From Mesonia sp. K7 (GTDB taxonomy: Bacteria > Bacteroidota > Bacteroidia > Flavobacteriales > Flavobacteriaceae), in contig NZ_QKQV01000001.1 in assembly GCF_003233725.1 (NCBI RefSeq), forward strand, positions 124,001-188,000: a stretch of DNA of 64,000 nt, read 5' to 3'. The stretch's first letter is position 1; the number at the start of each line of letters is the position of its first letter. The notes beneath the pieces are model-generated. The model searched no databases. It was not told the DNA's origin and was given only the letters and a program-made list of their open reading frames with translations. The position numbers were made by a program, and so were the translations under genes. Positions 55,882-64,000 of the stretch are shown here, in pieces.

Positions 55882-57309
55882 ATGACTATAACTGCGGAAT
55901 CAGTTTGGGTGAAATGCCTATCTTTTATACAAGACAACGTCACATCACAAGCCTACAAAACATGGTTTGAGCCTATCAAAGCCATAAAACTTACTGATAA
56001 CGCATTGAGCATACAAGTTCCTTCTAAGTTTTTTTACGAATGGTTAGAAGAACATTATGTAAACCTTTTAAAGGTTTCGCTTACCAAAGAACTCGGTGAA
56101 AAAGCAAAGTTGGTGTACATCATTAAAATGGAAAATGGCACCACCAGCAAACAACCATACACCGAAAAAATACCAAGTTCACACCGAGGGAATATTTCTG
56201 AGCAAGAAGTAGAAACCCCTATAAAACATAAAAGTCCAGAGCTTAAAAATCCGTTTATCATTCCTGGCATCAGAAATGTAAAAATAGATTCGCAACTTAA
56301 CCCTAATTATAGTTTTGAAAACTTTTTAGAAGGTGACTCTAACCGTTTGGCAAGAAATGCTGGAATTGCGGTTTCCAACAAACCCGGAGGCACTTCGTTT
56401 AATCCTTTATTGATTTTTGGGGGTGTTGGTTTAGGTAAAACACATTTGGCCCATGCCATTGGCGTTGAAGTCAAAGAAAAATTTCCTGAAAAGACGGTTT
56501 TGTATATTTCTGCGGAAAAGTTTACCCAACAATATATCGAATCGGTTAAAAAGAACAATCGCAACGATTTTATTCACTTTTATCAAATTATCGATGTACT
56601 GATTGTGGACGATATACAATTACTATCAGGTAAAGCGGGAACACAGGATGTTTTCTTCCATATTTTTAATCACTTGCACCAAAATGGTAAACAAGTAATT
56701 TTAACCAGCGACAAAGCTCCTGTCGATATGCAAGATATCGAGCAGCGTTTGCTCTCTCGTTTTAAATGGGGACTTTCAGCAGAATTGCAACAGCCTGATT
56801 TTGAAACGCGTATCTCGATTATCAAAAATAAATTGTATCGCGATGGTGTCGATATGCCTGAAGATATTATTGAATATTTGGCGAACAACGTCAAAACCAA
56901 CATTCGTGAATTGGAAGGTGCCATTATTTCGCTGATAGCGCATTCTTCTTTCAACAAAAAAGACATTACCATTGATTTGGCAAAAAAGATTGTTGAGAAT
57001 TATGTAAAAAACACCAAAAAGGAAATTTCTATCGATTACATCCAAAAAGTAGTCAGCGATTATTTCCAGATGGATGTTGAAACCTTACAGTCTAAAACCA
57101 GAAAACGTCATATTGTGCAAGCGAGACAATTGGCCATGTTTTTTGCCAAAAAACTTACCAAAGCTTCTTTGGCAAGTATCGGTTCGCAAATCGGTAAACG
57201 TGATCATGCAACGGTTTTACACGCTTGCAAAACGGTAAACAACCTCTCATCTACCGATAAGCAATTTAAAAAGTTTGTAGAAGATTTAAACAAAAAACTC
57301 ACCAACTAA
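55882..57309 (+). CDS. dnaA: Chromosomal replication initiator DnaA
   Basis: Binds DnaA boxes at oriC and melts the origin. Domain I (about 1-90), a linker, domain III AAA+ (about 140-345; Walker A GGVGLGKTHL, Walker B LIVDDIQ) and domain IV with the DNA-binding signature GKRDHATVLHACKTVNN. Length 475 residues is normal. The upstream 220-bp gap is very AT-rich, but I found no perfect TTATCCACA box there or just downstream, so the origin itself may lie elsewhere. LMW-phosphatase follows 3 bp after the stop. Confidence 0.97.
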   Translation: MTITAESVWVKCLSFIQDNVTSQAYKTWFEPIKAIKLTDNALSIQVPSKFFYEWLEEHYVNLLKVSLTKELGEKAKLVYIIKMENGTTSKQPYTEKIPSSHRGNISEQEVETPIKHKSPELKNPFIIPGIRNVKIDSQLNPNYSFENFLEGDSNRLARNAGIAVSNKPGGTSFNPLLIFGGVGLGKTHLAHAIGVEVKEKFPEKTVLYISAEKFTQQYIESVKKNNRNDFIHFYQIIDVLIVDDIQLLSGKAGTQDVFFHIFNHLHQNGKQVILTSDKAPVDMQDIEQRLLSRFKWGLSAELQQPDFETRISIIKNKLYRDGVDMPEDIIEYLANNVKTNIRELEGAIISLIAHSSFNKKDITIDLAKKIVENYVKNTKKEISIDYIQKVVSDYFQMDVETLQSKTRKRHIVQARQLAMFFAKKLTKASLASIGSQIGKRDHATVLHACKTVNNLSSTDKQFKKFVEDLNKKLTN

Positions 57310-57312
57310 ATC

Positions 57313-57768
57313 ATGAGAACTAAAGTTTTAATGGTTTGCTTAGGAAATATTTGCCGATCTCCATTAGCAGAAGGTTTATTGGCATCAAAGGTAAATCCTG
57401 AGAAAGTTTGGGTTGATTCTGCGGGAACTTCCAATTATCATGTAGACGACCTGCCGGATGTTCGTTCGGTTGAAGTAGCACAAAAATACGGTTTGGATAT
57501 TTCCCAACAACGAGGTCGACAGTTTACTATCGAAGATTTCGATCAATTCGATTATATCTATGCGATGGACAATTCCAATTATGAAAACATCCTTCAATTG
57601 GCACGCAATGAAGCAGACAGACAAAAAGTTAGCTTGATTTTAAATAAAACTTACCCAGATCAAAACAAAGATGTTCCCGATCCGTATTACGGCGGCCAAA
57701 ATGGTTTTGAAAAAGTTTACCAAATGCTAGACGAAGCCACTTCGCTGATAGCTAAAGAAATAGGTTAA
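57313..57768 (+). CDS. Low-molecular-weight protein-tyrosine phosphatase
   Basis: Active-site C(X)5R loop at Cys9-Arg15 (VCLGNICRSPLAEG) and catalytic general acid Asp in VPDPYYGG. Length 151 residues is normal. It probably acts with an unseen tyrosine kinase, often for exopolysaccharide control. Its start follows dnaA by 3 bp, so it likely shares the dnaA transcript. Confidence 0.93.
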   Translation: MRTKVLMVCLGNICRSPLAEGLLASKVNPEKVWVDSAGTSNYHVDDLPDVRSVEVAQKYGLDISQQRGRQFTIEDFDQFDYIYAMDNSNYENILQLARNEADRQKVSLILNKTYPDQNKDVPDPYYGGQNGFEKVYQMLDEATSLIAKEIG

Positions 57769-57813
57769 TTCAAAGTTTTTTAGTAACTTTAGTTAGGTAT
57801 TATTCTTATAGCT

Positions 57814-59172
57814 ATGAAATATTTTGTATTACCCCTCATCTATTTTTTTTGCCTCAACATCATCGCCCAGGAAGATGTTAATATTCAGCAAGTCGCCAGT
57901 GGCTTCACCAATCCTGTCGATATCCAAAACGCTGGTGATAATCGTCTTTTTATTGTAGAACAAGCAGGACTTATTAGAATTCTCAACAGCAACGGAGCAG
58001 TAAACACCAATCCATTTCTCGACATCTTACCACAAGTTTTGTCAGGAGGAGAACAAGGACTATTAGGTTTGGCTTTTCACCCTAATTACCAAAACAATAG
58101 ATTATTCTATGTTTATTACACTAACACTTCGGGAGATTCCATTATTTCTCAATTCGAAACTAGCGCTACAGATCCCAATGCCGCTATACCCGCTTCACAA
58201 AATGTGATGCTCATCATCCCACAGCCTTTTACCAATCACAATGGTGGTTGTATCGCTTTTGGCAACGATGGTTATCTTTATATCGCTTCTGGTGATGGTG
58301 GAAGCGGTGGCGACCCCAATAATAACGGACAAAACCTGAACACGCTTCTCGGTAAACTTTTACGCCTTGATGTCGATGCCGGAACACCTTATATTCCTGC
58401 GTCCAATCCTTTTGTTAATGATAGCAACGCTTTGGATGAAATTTACGCTTATGGTCTTAGAAATCCTTGGAAATTCTCTTTTGACGAGTTGACAGGCGAT
58501 ATTTGGATTGCCGATGTTGGGCAAAATGAGTTTGAAGAAATCAACAAATCAACTTCCGCGGAAGCAGTGAATTACGGCTGGCGTTGTTACGAAGCTTCTG
58601 CACCTTTCAACACCAACAATTGTGCTTCCCAAAGCTCGATGGAGTTTCCTTTTGCGGAATATTCGCACAATGACGGTTTAAGTAAATGCTCAATTACAGG
58701 TGGCTATGTTTATCGTGGTAGCGAATTTCCAAATCTTGTAGGAAAATACCTGTTTGCTGATTTCTGTAGCAACGAAATCGGAACCGTCGACAGCAGTGGA
58801 AACATTACTTATTTTGGTTCGTTTAACGGGAATAATTTTTCTACTTTCGGTACCGATCACAATTCCAACCTTTATGTGGCAGGACTTAACGGAACGGTCT
58901 ATAAAATTGTTGACGACAATCTTTCGGTGGGAAATGTTAATCTTTCTGAAGTAAAAATTTATCCTAACCCTACAAAAAACAACATCAATATTAGAAGCAA
59001 TGAAACGATTCAGAAAATAAAACTGTATTCGTATCCTGGAAAGCTGCTAGGAAATTTTGTTCCTCGTACAAAAGAGTATACCATAACCGTAGATTTACCC
59101 ACAGGCATTTATTTTATAAAATCGACTACCGAAAACAAAAACCAACATACCAGCAAACTGATTGTTCAATAA
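57814..59172 (+). CDS. PQQ-dependent sugar dehydrogenase-like protein, T9SS-exported
   Basis: 452 residues with a signal peptide (VLPLIYFFCLNIIAQ). The six-bladed glucose/sorbosone dehydrogenase fold shows the motifs GLLGLAFHPNY, NHNGGCIAFGNDGYLYIASGDGG and ADVGQNEFEEIN, and a Cys pair typical of soluble members. The last 70 residues (about 382-452) form a T9SS sorting domain (VKIYPNPTKNNINI ... TSKLIVQ), so it should be exported across the outer membrane. The substrate sugar and whether PQQ is the cofactor are unknown. It follows the phosphatase after 45 bp. Confidence 0.9.
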   Translation: MKYFVLPLIYFFCLNIIAQEDVNIQQVASGFTNPVDIQNAGDNRLFIVEQAGLIRILNSNGAVNTNPFLDILPQVLSGGEQGLLGLAFHPNYQNNRLFYVYYTNTSGDSIISQFETSATDPNAAIPASQNVMLIIPQPFTNHNGGCIAFGNDGYLYIASGDGGSGGDPNNNGQNLNTLLGKLLRLDVDAGTPYIPASNPFVNDSNALDEIYAYGLRNPWKFSFDELTGDIWIADVGQNEFEEINKSTSAEAVNYGWRCYEASAPFNTNNCASQSSMEFPFAEYSHNDGLSKCSITGGYVYRGSEFPNLVGKYLFADFCSNEIGTVDSSGNITYFGSFNGNNFSTFGTDHNSNLYVAGLNGTVYKIVDDNLSVGNVNLSEVKIYPNPTKNNINIRSNETIQKIKLYSYPGKLLGNFVPRTKEYTITVDLPTGIYFIKSTTENKNQHTSKLIVQ

Positions 59173-59173
59173 A

Positions 59174-59896
59174 ATGACCGAAAACAAAAAAGGAAAACTC
59201 TTTTTAATACCGACCTATCTCGGAGAAAATATGGCTTATGAAGTCTTACCGACTTCCGTGAAAGAAGTGACCGCAAAACTCACTCATTTTATCGCCGAAA
59301 ATGAAAAAACAGCACGTCGGTTTATCAAACAGATTTTGCCCGACAAAAAACAATCAGAATTAAGTTTTGATTGGCTCAACAAACACACCTCTGCAAATGA
59401 AATTCCTGGTTTTTTAAACAAATGTCTCTCTGGTGAAAATATTGGTTTATTGAGTGAAGCAGGTTGTCCTGGCATTGCAGATCCTGGAGCTGAGGTTGTC
59501 GCCATGGCACACCAAAGTAATATTCAGGTCGTGCCTTTAGTGGGGCCAAGTTCTATTATATTGACGATGATGAGTAGCGGTTTAAACGGACAGAATTTTG
59601 CTTTTAATGGTTACCTACCTATCGACAAACACGAGAAAAAACAGCAAATTAAAAAACTAGAGCGGATTTCGAGCGAAATAGAACAAGTGCAGATTTTTAT
59701 AGAAACACCTTACCGCAATGACAAGCTCTTCGATTTATTTTTACAGGTTTTACATCCGCAGACCTTATTGTGCATTGGTTGTGATGTAAGCTTAGAAAGT
59801 GAGTTTATCAAAACCAAAACCATTGCCGAATGGCAAAAAAATAAGCCGGATTTACATAAAAAACCGGCTATCTTTATTTTTCAGAAAAAGGTATAG
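59174..59896 (+). CDS. RsmI-like SAM-dependent methyltransferase (tetrapyrrole methylase fold)
   Basis: About 240 residues of the tetrapyrrole-methylase fold: LFLIPTYLGENM at the start, then LLSEAGCPGIADPGAEVV, VVPLVGPSSIILTMMSSGL and IFIETPYRNDKLFDLFL. These match RsmI-type 16S rRNA C1402 methyltransferases and the shorter Bacteroidota homologues, so the target could be 16S rRNA, but I am not certain. I start at ATG 59174, just after the dehydrogenase stop. A palindrome in the last codons (59844-59869) may be a terminator. Confidence 0.8.
   Translation: MTENKKGKLFLIPTYLGENMAYEVLPTSVKEVTAKLTHFIAENEKTARRFIKQILPDKKQSELSFDWLNKHTSANEIPGFLNKCLSGENIGLLSEAGCPGIADPGAEVVAMAHQSNIQVVPLVGPSSIILTMMSSGLNGQNFAFNGYLPIDKHEKKQQIKKLERISSEIEQVQIFIETPYRNDKLFDLFLQVLHPQTLLCIGCDVSLESEFIKTKTIAEWQKNKPDLHKKPAIFIFQKKV
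59844..59869. terminator. Bidirectional terminator inside the 3' end of the methyltransferase gene
   Basis: AGCCGG (59844-59849) and CCGGCT (59864-59869), extended by an A/T pair region, are followed by ATCTTTATTTTT on the plus strand and TATTTTTTT on the minus strand. It would end both convergent transcripts within the coding end of the plus-strand gene. Confidence 0.5.
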
Positions 59897-59897
59897 T

Positions 59898-60566
59898 TTA
59901 GGCAAATTTACCTAAAGCTCCCTTTTTTACTTTCGCTTTTGCTTTTCGGTTAGGCTTGACAAAAGAAGTATCATAATCTTTGAATTTGTTTAAGTAATAC
60001 TTGATACTCGTACCAAAAGCATCACTAAAACCTTGGGCTCCACCACTACGTAAGAATTTTTTTACGCTTCCTGGCCCAGCCAAATGCGCTGCCGCTAAAA
60101 TACCCGATTCGGTAATCTTTACTCCAGCCATGGTTTTTCCGCTGTAACGCTCGATATCTTTACGTAAAATCCATTTATTGCGAGAAGCATTAGCATAAAA
60201 TGCCGCTTCCTGTAAAGCTGGATTATTCATAAACTCTTGTGTGTTGTGTATTCCGATAAGTGCTAAAGTGCCTTTGCCAAATTGGTACTTTCCTAAATAC
60301 CCAAACTGATTAATAACCTCATAATCACCACGGGATTCTTTAAAGCCAATGGCTTCTTTAAAACCTAAATATCCTTTTTTAAGCACAGGATAAAATACAT
60401 CTTCGTCTTGCTGATGAATGATTTCATCTTCTAATTTTACCGTGTAGGCATCTGGTAAATTTACCGTAGCTGCCATAAATGCGGTATCTTCTTTGGTTGA
60501 AAAACTTAAGAAAAATATTGCTCCTATAGCGGGAAGCAATGAAATTTTTGCTATTTTTTTCTTCAA
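59898..60566 (-). CDS. Lysozyme-fold protein, possibly a lytic transglycosylase
   Basis: 222 residues starting with TTG at 60566; a signal segment is present at the N-terminus (SLLPAIGAIFFLSF). The core has IGFKESRGDYEVINQFGYLG followed by KYQFGKGTLALIG, and AAHLAGPGSVKKFL. The Glu of FKESRGDY resembles the catalytic Glu of lysozyme-like lytic transglycosylases. The C-terminus is basic (RKAKAKVKKG). In other flavobacteria such proteins have been named as peptidoglycan-binding. It is transcribed divergently from murQ. Confidence 0.75.
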   Translation of the reverse strand: MKKKIAKISLLPAIGAIFFLSFSTKEDTAFMAATVNLPDAYTVKLEDEIIHQQDEDVFYPVLKKGYLGFKEAIGFKESRGDYEVINQFGYLGKYQFGKGTLALIGIHNTQEFMNNPALQEAAFYANASRNKWILRKDIERYSGKTMAGVKITESGILAAAHLAGPGSVKKFLRSGGAQGFSDAFGTSIKYYLNKFKDYDTSFVKPNRKAKAKVKKGALGKFA

Positions 60567-60635
60567 ATTATGATATTTAAAAGAGGACTTTTATACGTTG
60601 TTTATAAAAATAACCGCCTCTAAATTTTTGCTCGG

Positions 60636-60668
60636 CAAAGATACGACTATTTTTAATTTGACTCCAAA
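60636..60668 (-). promoter_or_regulatory. Promoter of the lysozyme-fold gene
   Basis: On the minus strand a perfect TTTG -33 (60665-60668) and a perfect -7 TATCTTTG (60636-60643) are 21 nt apart. The TTG start lies 69 nt downstream. Confidence 0.6.
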
Positions 60669-60734
60669 TTATATGTTAAATTTTTGTTTTTCAACGAATT
60701 AACACTTTTATGAGAATAGCTCAATAATAAGATT

Positions 60735-60742
60735 TATATTTG
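60735..60742 (+). promoter_or_regulatory. -7 element of murQ
   Basis: TATATTTG is a perfect match, 16 nt before the murQ ATG. The -33 box is unclear (TTTA at 60707-60710, 24 nt away). Confidence 0.5.
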
Positions 60743-60758
60743 TTGAAAATTAATTTGA

Positions 60759-61577
60759 ATGCCTAATTTCATTAAGACTACCGAGCAATCGAGTTTGTAT
60801 GACGATTTAGAAAAAATGTCGCTCAATACGATTTTGACCAACATCAATCAAGAAGATCAAAAAGTGGCTCTCGCGGTTCAAAAGGTAATCCCACAGGTAG
60901 AAAAACTAATTGAAAAAGTAGTTGAGAAACTAAAAAATGGTGGACGTCTTTTCTATGTAGGGGCCGGAACAAGTGGCAGATTGGGCATTCTCGACGCCAG
61001 CGAATGTCCGCCAACTTTTGGTGTTTCCAAAGATTTGGTAATCGGATTAATTGCCGGTGGTGACCTCGCAATTCGGAATGCGGTAGAAAACGCAGAAGAT
61101 GATCCGCGTCAAGCGGAAAAAGACTTAGAAAGCTATCATATTTCATCACAAGATGTATTGGTAGGAATTGCCGCTTCAGGAACAACACCCTATGTTTTGG
61201 GGGCCATAGATTATTGCCAACAAAACAATATCATCACAGGAGGAATTACCTGTAATGAAGGAAGTCCGTTGGCGGAAAAGGTAGATTTCCCAATGGTGGC
61301 TGTTGTTGGCCCTGAGTTTGTCACGGGTTCGTCACGTATGAAAGCCGGAACCGCGCAAAAACTTATTTTGAATATGATTACCACTTCAGCCATGATTAAG
61401 ATAGGTCGTGTAAAAGGCAACAAAATGGTCGATATGCAGTTGAGCAATGAAAAGTTGGTACAAAGAGGAACCAAAATGATTATGGAAGCGACTTCGTTAG
61501 ACGAGGATTCAGCGAAAGCTTATTTATTAAAATACGGTAGCGTACGTGCTGTCCTAAAAGCAGTTGAAAATGAATAA
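60759..61577 (+). CDS. murQ: N-acetylmuramic acid 6-phosphate etherase
   Basis: Cleaves the lactyl ether of MurNAc-6-P to give GlcNAc-6-P during peptidoglycan recycling. The family signature AGTSGRLGILDASECPPTFG (about residues 71-90) is present, within a sugar-isomerase (SIS) fold, with GSSRMKAGTAQKLILNMI. Length 272 residues is normal for Bacteroidota. It overlaps the downstream small membrane protein gene by 8 bp. Confidence 0.95.
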   Translation: MPNFIKTTEQSSLYDDLEKMSLNTILTNINQEDQKVALAVQKVIPQVEKLIEKVVEKLKNGGRLFYVGAGTSGRLGILDASECPPTFGVSKDLVIGLIAGGDLAIRNAVENAEDDPRQAEKDLESYHISSQDVLVGIAASGTTPYVLGAIDYCQQNNIITGGITCNEGSPLAEKVDFPMVAVVGPEFVTGSSRMKAGTAQKLILNMITTSAMIKIGRVKGNKMVDMQLSNEKLVQRGTKMIMEATSLDEDSAKAYLLKYGSVRAVLKAVENE

Positions 61578-61797
61578 TAATAAAAAAGAGGTGTTGGCTA
61601 AAGGCCTAAAAATATTAGCGCTTTCACTGTTGTTTGTGTTTGCTGGCCCTGTTATTTTATACAGTGCCTTCAACAACCAAGAACATCCGTTGTATATTGC
61701 TGTGCTTGTGTTGGGAATTGTCTGCTTCTTCCTGGCTATGTTCTTGATTTTTAAAGGCATCAAAACGCTTGGCCAAGCTATTTTTGACTCGAAATAG
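61570..61797 (+). CDS. Small two-helix membrane protein, DUF6095-like
   Basis: 75 residues with two transmembrane segments (ALSLLFVFAGPVILYSAF and YIAVLVLGIVCFFLAMFLIF). The start at ATG 61570 overlaps murQ by 8 bp; a TTG at 61564 would add two residues. It resembles the DUF6095 family of flavobacteria. Function unknown. Its 3' end overlaps the convergent MFS transporter gene by 20 bp. Confidence 0.8.
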   Translation: MNNNKKEVLAKGLKILALSLLFVFAGPVILYSAFNNQEHPLYIAVLVLGIVCFFLAMFLIFKGIKTLGQAIFDSK

Positions 61798-63100
61798 CCG
61801 CTGTTTTTGGTACTCTAAACAAAAAGAAAATTCCAAGTATAAAAAAGACAATAAAAAAAGGAATTGCATTTCGTACACTTCCGGTTATATCGCTTAATAA
61901 ACCATAAGTTGCCATCCCAATCACAATTCCAATTTTTTCAGCCACATCGTAAAAGCTAAAGTACGAAGCGGTATCTTCTGCATTTTCAGGAATAAGTTTT
62001 GAATAAGTAGAACGTGATAAAGTTTGTATTCCGCCCATAATCAAACCTACAAAAGCGGCGGCAATGTAAAACTGAAATGGCGTTTCGATAAAAAAGGCAT
62101 AAGTACAGATCATTACCCAAATCACATTCAGCACCACAAGAACAGGAATATTCCCCCATTTCGCGGAAGCTTTAGAAGTGAGTGTTGCTCCCAAAACCGC
62201 TACCAACTGTATCAATAGAATACTAATAATCAAACCCGTAGTAGCATCTTGCTCTCCCCAATTGAGTTCTTCTATGCCAAAATAGGTTGCAATCAGCATA
62301 ATGGTTTGCACCGCCATACTGTAGCTGAAAAACGCATACAAATAACGCTTTTGTGGAAGGTTTTGACCAATTTTTACGGCAATAGCCTTAAGTTCGCGAT
62401 AACCGTTAAAAAGTATTTTTTTAGTGACGTTTTTACTTTCTGTATTTCCTTTGGGTAAATGCTTAAAACTGTATTGCGCAAAACCCATCCACCATAAACC
62501 GGTGAGAATAAAAGATAACCTTGTCGGAAAACCTTCATTTTCAAAACCAAAGGTTTCGTGCATTAAAATCATCGCCAAACATAAAACAAGTAAAATTACA
62601 CTACCAATATAGCCCAATGAATAACCTTTGGCACTAATTTTATCCTGTTGCTCTTTGTGAGCAATATCTGGCAAATAGGAATTGTAAAAAACGATACTAC
62701 CCCAAAAACCAATGAGGGCTAAATAATAACATAATAAGCCCAACCCAATGTAATCGAGGTTAAACCAAAACAAACCGATGCAAGAAAGCGAACCGAGGTA
62801 ACAAAACAGTTTTAAGAAGAACTTTTTATTTCCCGAGTAATCGGCAATTCCACTTAAAACAGGGCTAATAATAGACACCGTAAGGAAAGCAAAGGCCGTC
62901 ACATAGCTTATCAAGCTATCGTTGTTGAAAGAATAGCCCATAAAATCTACCATACCCTGTTCATCGTTTGCTATCGTAATCGCTCCATAAAAAATGGGGA
63001 AAATCGCCGATGAAATGACTAGGTTATACACCGAATTTGCCCAGTCGTAGAAAGCCCAAGCGTGTAATAGTTTTTTATGTCCTTTAGGTAATGTTTGCAT
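61778..63100 (-). CDS. MFS transporter, UMF1 family
   Basis: 440 residues, about twelve transmembrane segments. HAWAFYDWANSVYNLVI near the N-terminus, FWGSIVFYNSYLPDIAHKEQQDKISAKGYSLGY, and GGIQTLSRSTYSKLIPE are typical of the UMF1/Atg22-like major facilitator family. Substrate unknown; eukaryotic relatives export amino acids from vacuoles. Separate from the ABC-F gene by a terminator. Confidence 0.88.
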   Translation of the reverse strand: MQTLPKGHKKLLHAWAFYDWANSVYNLVISSAIFPIFYGAITIANDEQGMVDFMGYSFNNDSLISYVTAFAFLTVSIISPVLSGIADYSGNKKFFLKLFCYLGSLSCIGLFWFNLDYIGLGLLCYYLALIGFWGSIVFYNSYLPDIAHKEQQDKISAKGYSLGYIGSVILLVLCLAMILMHETFGFENEGFPTRLSFILTGLWWMGFAQYSFKHLPKGNTESKNVTKKILFNGYRELKAIAVKIGQNLPQKRYLYAFFSYSMAVQTIMLIATYFGIEELNWGEQDATTGLIISILLIQLVAVLGATLTSKASAKWGNIPVLVVLNVIWVMICTYAFFIETPFQFYIAAAFVGLIMGGIQTLSRSTYSKLIPENAEDTASYFSFYDVAEKIGIVIGMATYGLLSDITGSVRNAIPFFIVFFILGIFFLFRVPKTAAISSQK

Positions 63101-63130
63101 GGTTGCGGATTAGTTAGCGGTATAAAAATA

Positions 63131-63162
63131 AAAAACCTTTCTCAACAACGAGAAAGGTTTTT
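63131..63162 (-). terminator. Terminator of the ABC-F gene
   Basis: Arms AAAAACCTTTCTC (63131-63143) and GAGAAAGGTTTTT (63150-63162) with loop AACAAC are perfect, followed on the minus strand by TATTTTTATA. It lies 23 bp after the ABC-F stop. Confidence 0.8.
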
Positions 63163-63185
63163 AAAAATATCAACTAAAAATAATA

Positions 63186-64000
63186 TTAGGCAGTTACCTG
63201 ATACATTTTTTCGCGTTGTTCTTTTATTTTTTTATCGTTCATATACTCATCAAAAGTTAAGTACCTATCAATAACTCCGTTTGGCGTTAACTCTACTACT
63301 CTATTGGCCACCGTTTGTGCGAACTCGTGGTCGTGGGTAGTAAACAAAACGGTTCCTTTAAAGTTTTTCAAAGAATTATTGAAAGCTGTAATCGACTCTA
63401 AGTCTAAGTGGTTGGTTGGTTCGTCGAGCATCAATACATTGGCCCTCATCATCATCATTCTACTGAGCATACAACGCACTTTTTCTCCTCCAGAAAGTAC
63501 TTTTGAGGTTTTTAAAGCTTCCTCGCCACTAAATAACATTTTCCCTAAAAAGCCTCTGATGTACACTTCTTCACGCTCTTCCTCGGTTTTGGCATATTGG
63601 CGTAACCAATCTACCAAACTCAAATCATTATTAAAAAATTCGGCGTTGTCTAGTGGTAAATACGACTGGCTAGTAGTAATTCCCCATTGGTATTTTCCTT
63701 CATCCGCTTTTTGGTTGTCATTAATGATTTCGTAAAAAGCAGTTGTAGCTCTCGAATCTCTTGAGAAAACTACTACTTTATCTCCCTTTTTCAGGTTTAA
63801 ATCGATGTTTTTGAAAAGTACCTCGCCGTCTAAGCTTGCTGCTAAATTCTCGATATTCAGAATCTGATCTCCAGCTTCACGCTCTCTTTCAAAAATAATC
63901 GCCGGATATCTTCTGCTTGAAGGTTTAATCTCACTTACGTTCAGTTTTTCGATCATTTTTTTACGTGAAGTAGCTTGCTTTGATTTGGCTACGTTAGCAC
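63186..64000 (-). CDS. ABC-F family ATP-binding protein (5' part beyond window)
   Basis: The frame stays open to the right edge, so the first methionine-like position near 63956 is not the true start. Visible here is the last part of an ABC-F protein: the linker region (KSKQATSRKKMIEKLNV, then RRYPAIIFEREREAG), a Walker-like region modified to VVFSRDSRATTAFYEII, the signature VLSGGEKVRCMLSRMM and Walker B NVLMLDEPTNHLDLESI. ABC-F proteins act on ribosomes, either in translation control or antibiotic resistance. The incomplete gene prevents assignment to a subtype. It reads away from the MFS gene and ends at a terminator. Confidence 0.9.
   Translation of the reverse strand, partial: ANVAKSKQATSRKKMIEKLNVSEIKPSSRRYPAIIFEREREAGDQILNIENLAASLDGEVLFKNIDLNLKKGDKVVVFSRDSRATTAFYEIINDNQKADEGKYQWGITTSQSYLPLDNAEFFNNDLSLVDWLRQYAKTEEEREEVYIRGFLGKMLFSGEEALKTSKVLSGGEKVRCMLSRMMMMRANVLMLDEPTNHLDLESITAFNNSLKNFKGTVLFTTHDHEFAQTVANRVVELTPNGVIDRYLTFDEYMNDKKIKEQREKMYQVTA

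Noticed and set aside
63186-63956. Complete short ATPase gene starting at 63956
   Set aside because: The frame continues upstream without a stop to the window edge, and the sequence begins mid-domain for an ABC-F protein; it is a truncated gene.

Overview
The window is AT-rich chromosomal DNA from a member of the Bacteroidota, almost certainly the family Flavobacteriaceae. The evidence is a gliding-motility lipoprotein (GldI), four secreted proteins ending in type IX secretion (T9SS) type-A sorting domains, a RprX/RprY-like two-component pair, the Bacteroidota-style rpoZ/bamD/coaBC/recN cluster, and several upstream regions carrying the Bacteroidota -7 promoter element TAnnTTTG. Shine-Dalgarno sequences are mostly absent. 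The content is mainly housekeeping. I see no tRNA, rRNA, CRISPR array, prophage, integrase or intact insertion sequence.

Layout. 1-4.6 kb (minus): a truncated outer-membrane-type protein, an ABC exporter pair, and grpE-dnaJ. 4.8-10.1 kb: a YceI lipoprotein, ndk, a DHH phosphoesterase with gldI and a two-domain peptidyl-prolyl isomerase, a CsbD protein, and smpB between two palindromic repeats. 10.3-13.4 kb: a DUF5686 outer-membrane protein convergent with pcm. 13.5-20.4 kb (plus): a dense run of Gfo/Idh/MocA oxidoreductase, 3-hydroxyacyl-CoA dehydrogenase, DUF1015, YggS, an exonuclease/GIY-YIG fusion, a voltage-gated K+ channel and miaA. 20.5-25.4 kb (minus): a response regulator and kinase, then coaE, a YbbR-like protein and a glycosyltransferase. 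25.4-36.0 kb (minus): two giant tandem paralogous T9SS-secreted fibronectin-III proteins. 36.2-45.3 kb (minus): fabI, recN, a DUF4835 protein, coaBC, the omega-like subunit, bamD, dapA, a small DUF protein and an M61 peptidase. 45.4-49.6 kb (plus): a 5'-nucleotidase split into two genes, a 0.7-kb gene-free stretch with palindromes, and a third T9SS protein. 49.6-52.5 kb (minus): ligA, prmC. 52.7-61.8 kb: ribD, a DMT transporter, an IMPACT-family protein, a thioesterase, dnaA, a tyrosine phosphatase, a T9SS-exported sugar dehydrogenase, a RsmI-like methyltransferase, a lysozyme-fold protein, murQ and a small membrane protein. 61.8-64 kb (minus): an MFS transporter and a truncated ABC-F ATPase.

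How genes work together. GrpE-DnaJ, two PPIases, Pcm and SmpB serve protein quality control. Lytic-type enzyme and MurQ, divergently arranged, suggest peptidoglycan turnover. CoaBC and CoaE supply coenzyme A. BamD and GldI, together with the DUF4835 protein and the four T9SS cargo proteins, point to an elaborate outer-membrane and secretion biology.

Novelty. I did not find a clearly new multi-gene system. The most unusual parts are the tandem giant T9SS proteins (one with an N-terminal cupredoxin domain, the other with an inserted beta-helix), the small palindromic or MITE-like elements in the intergenic regions (two of which share a 20-bp core), the split 5'-nucleotidase, and fusions such as cyclophilin-FKBP and exonuclease-GIY-YIG. 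All functions are assigned by reading sequence motifs; no database search was run.
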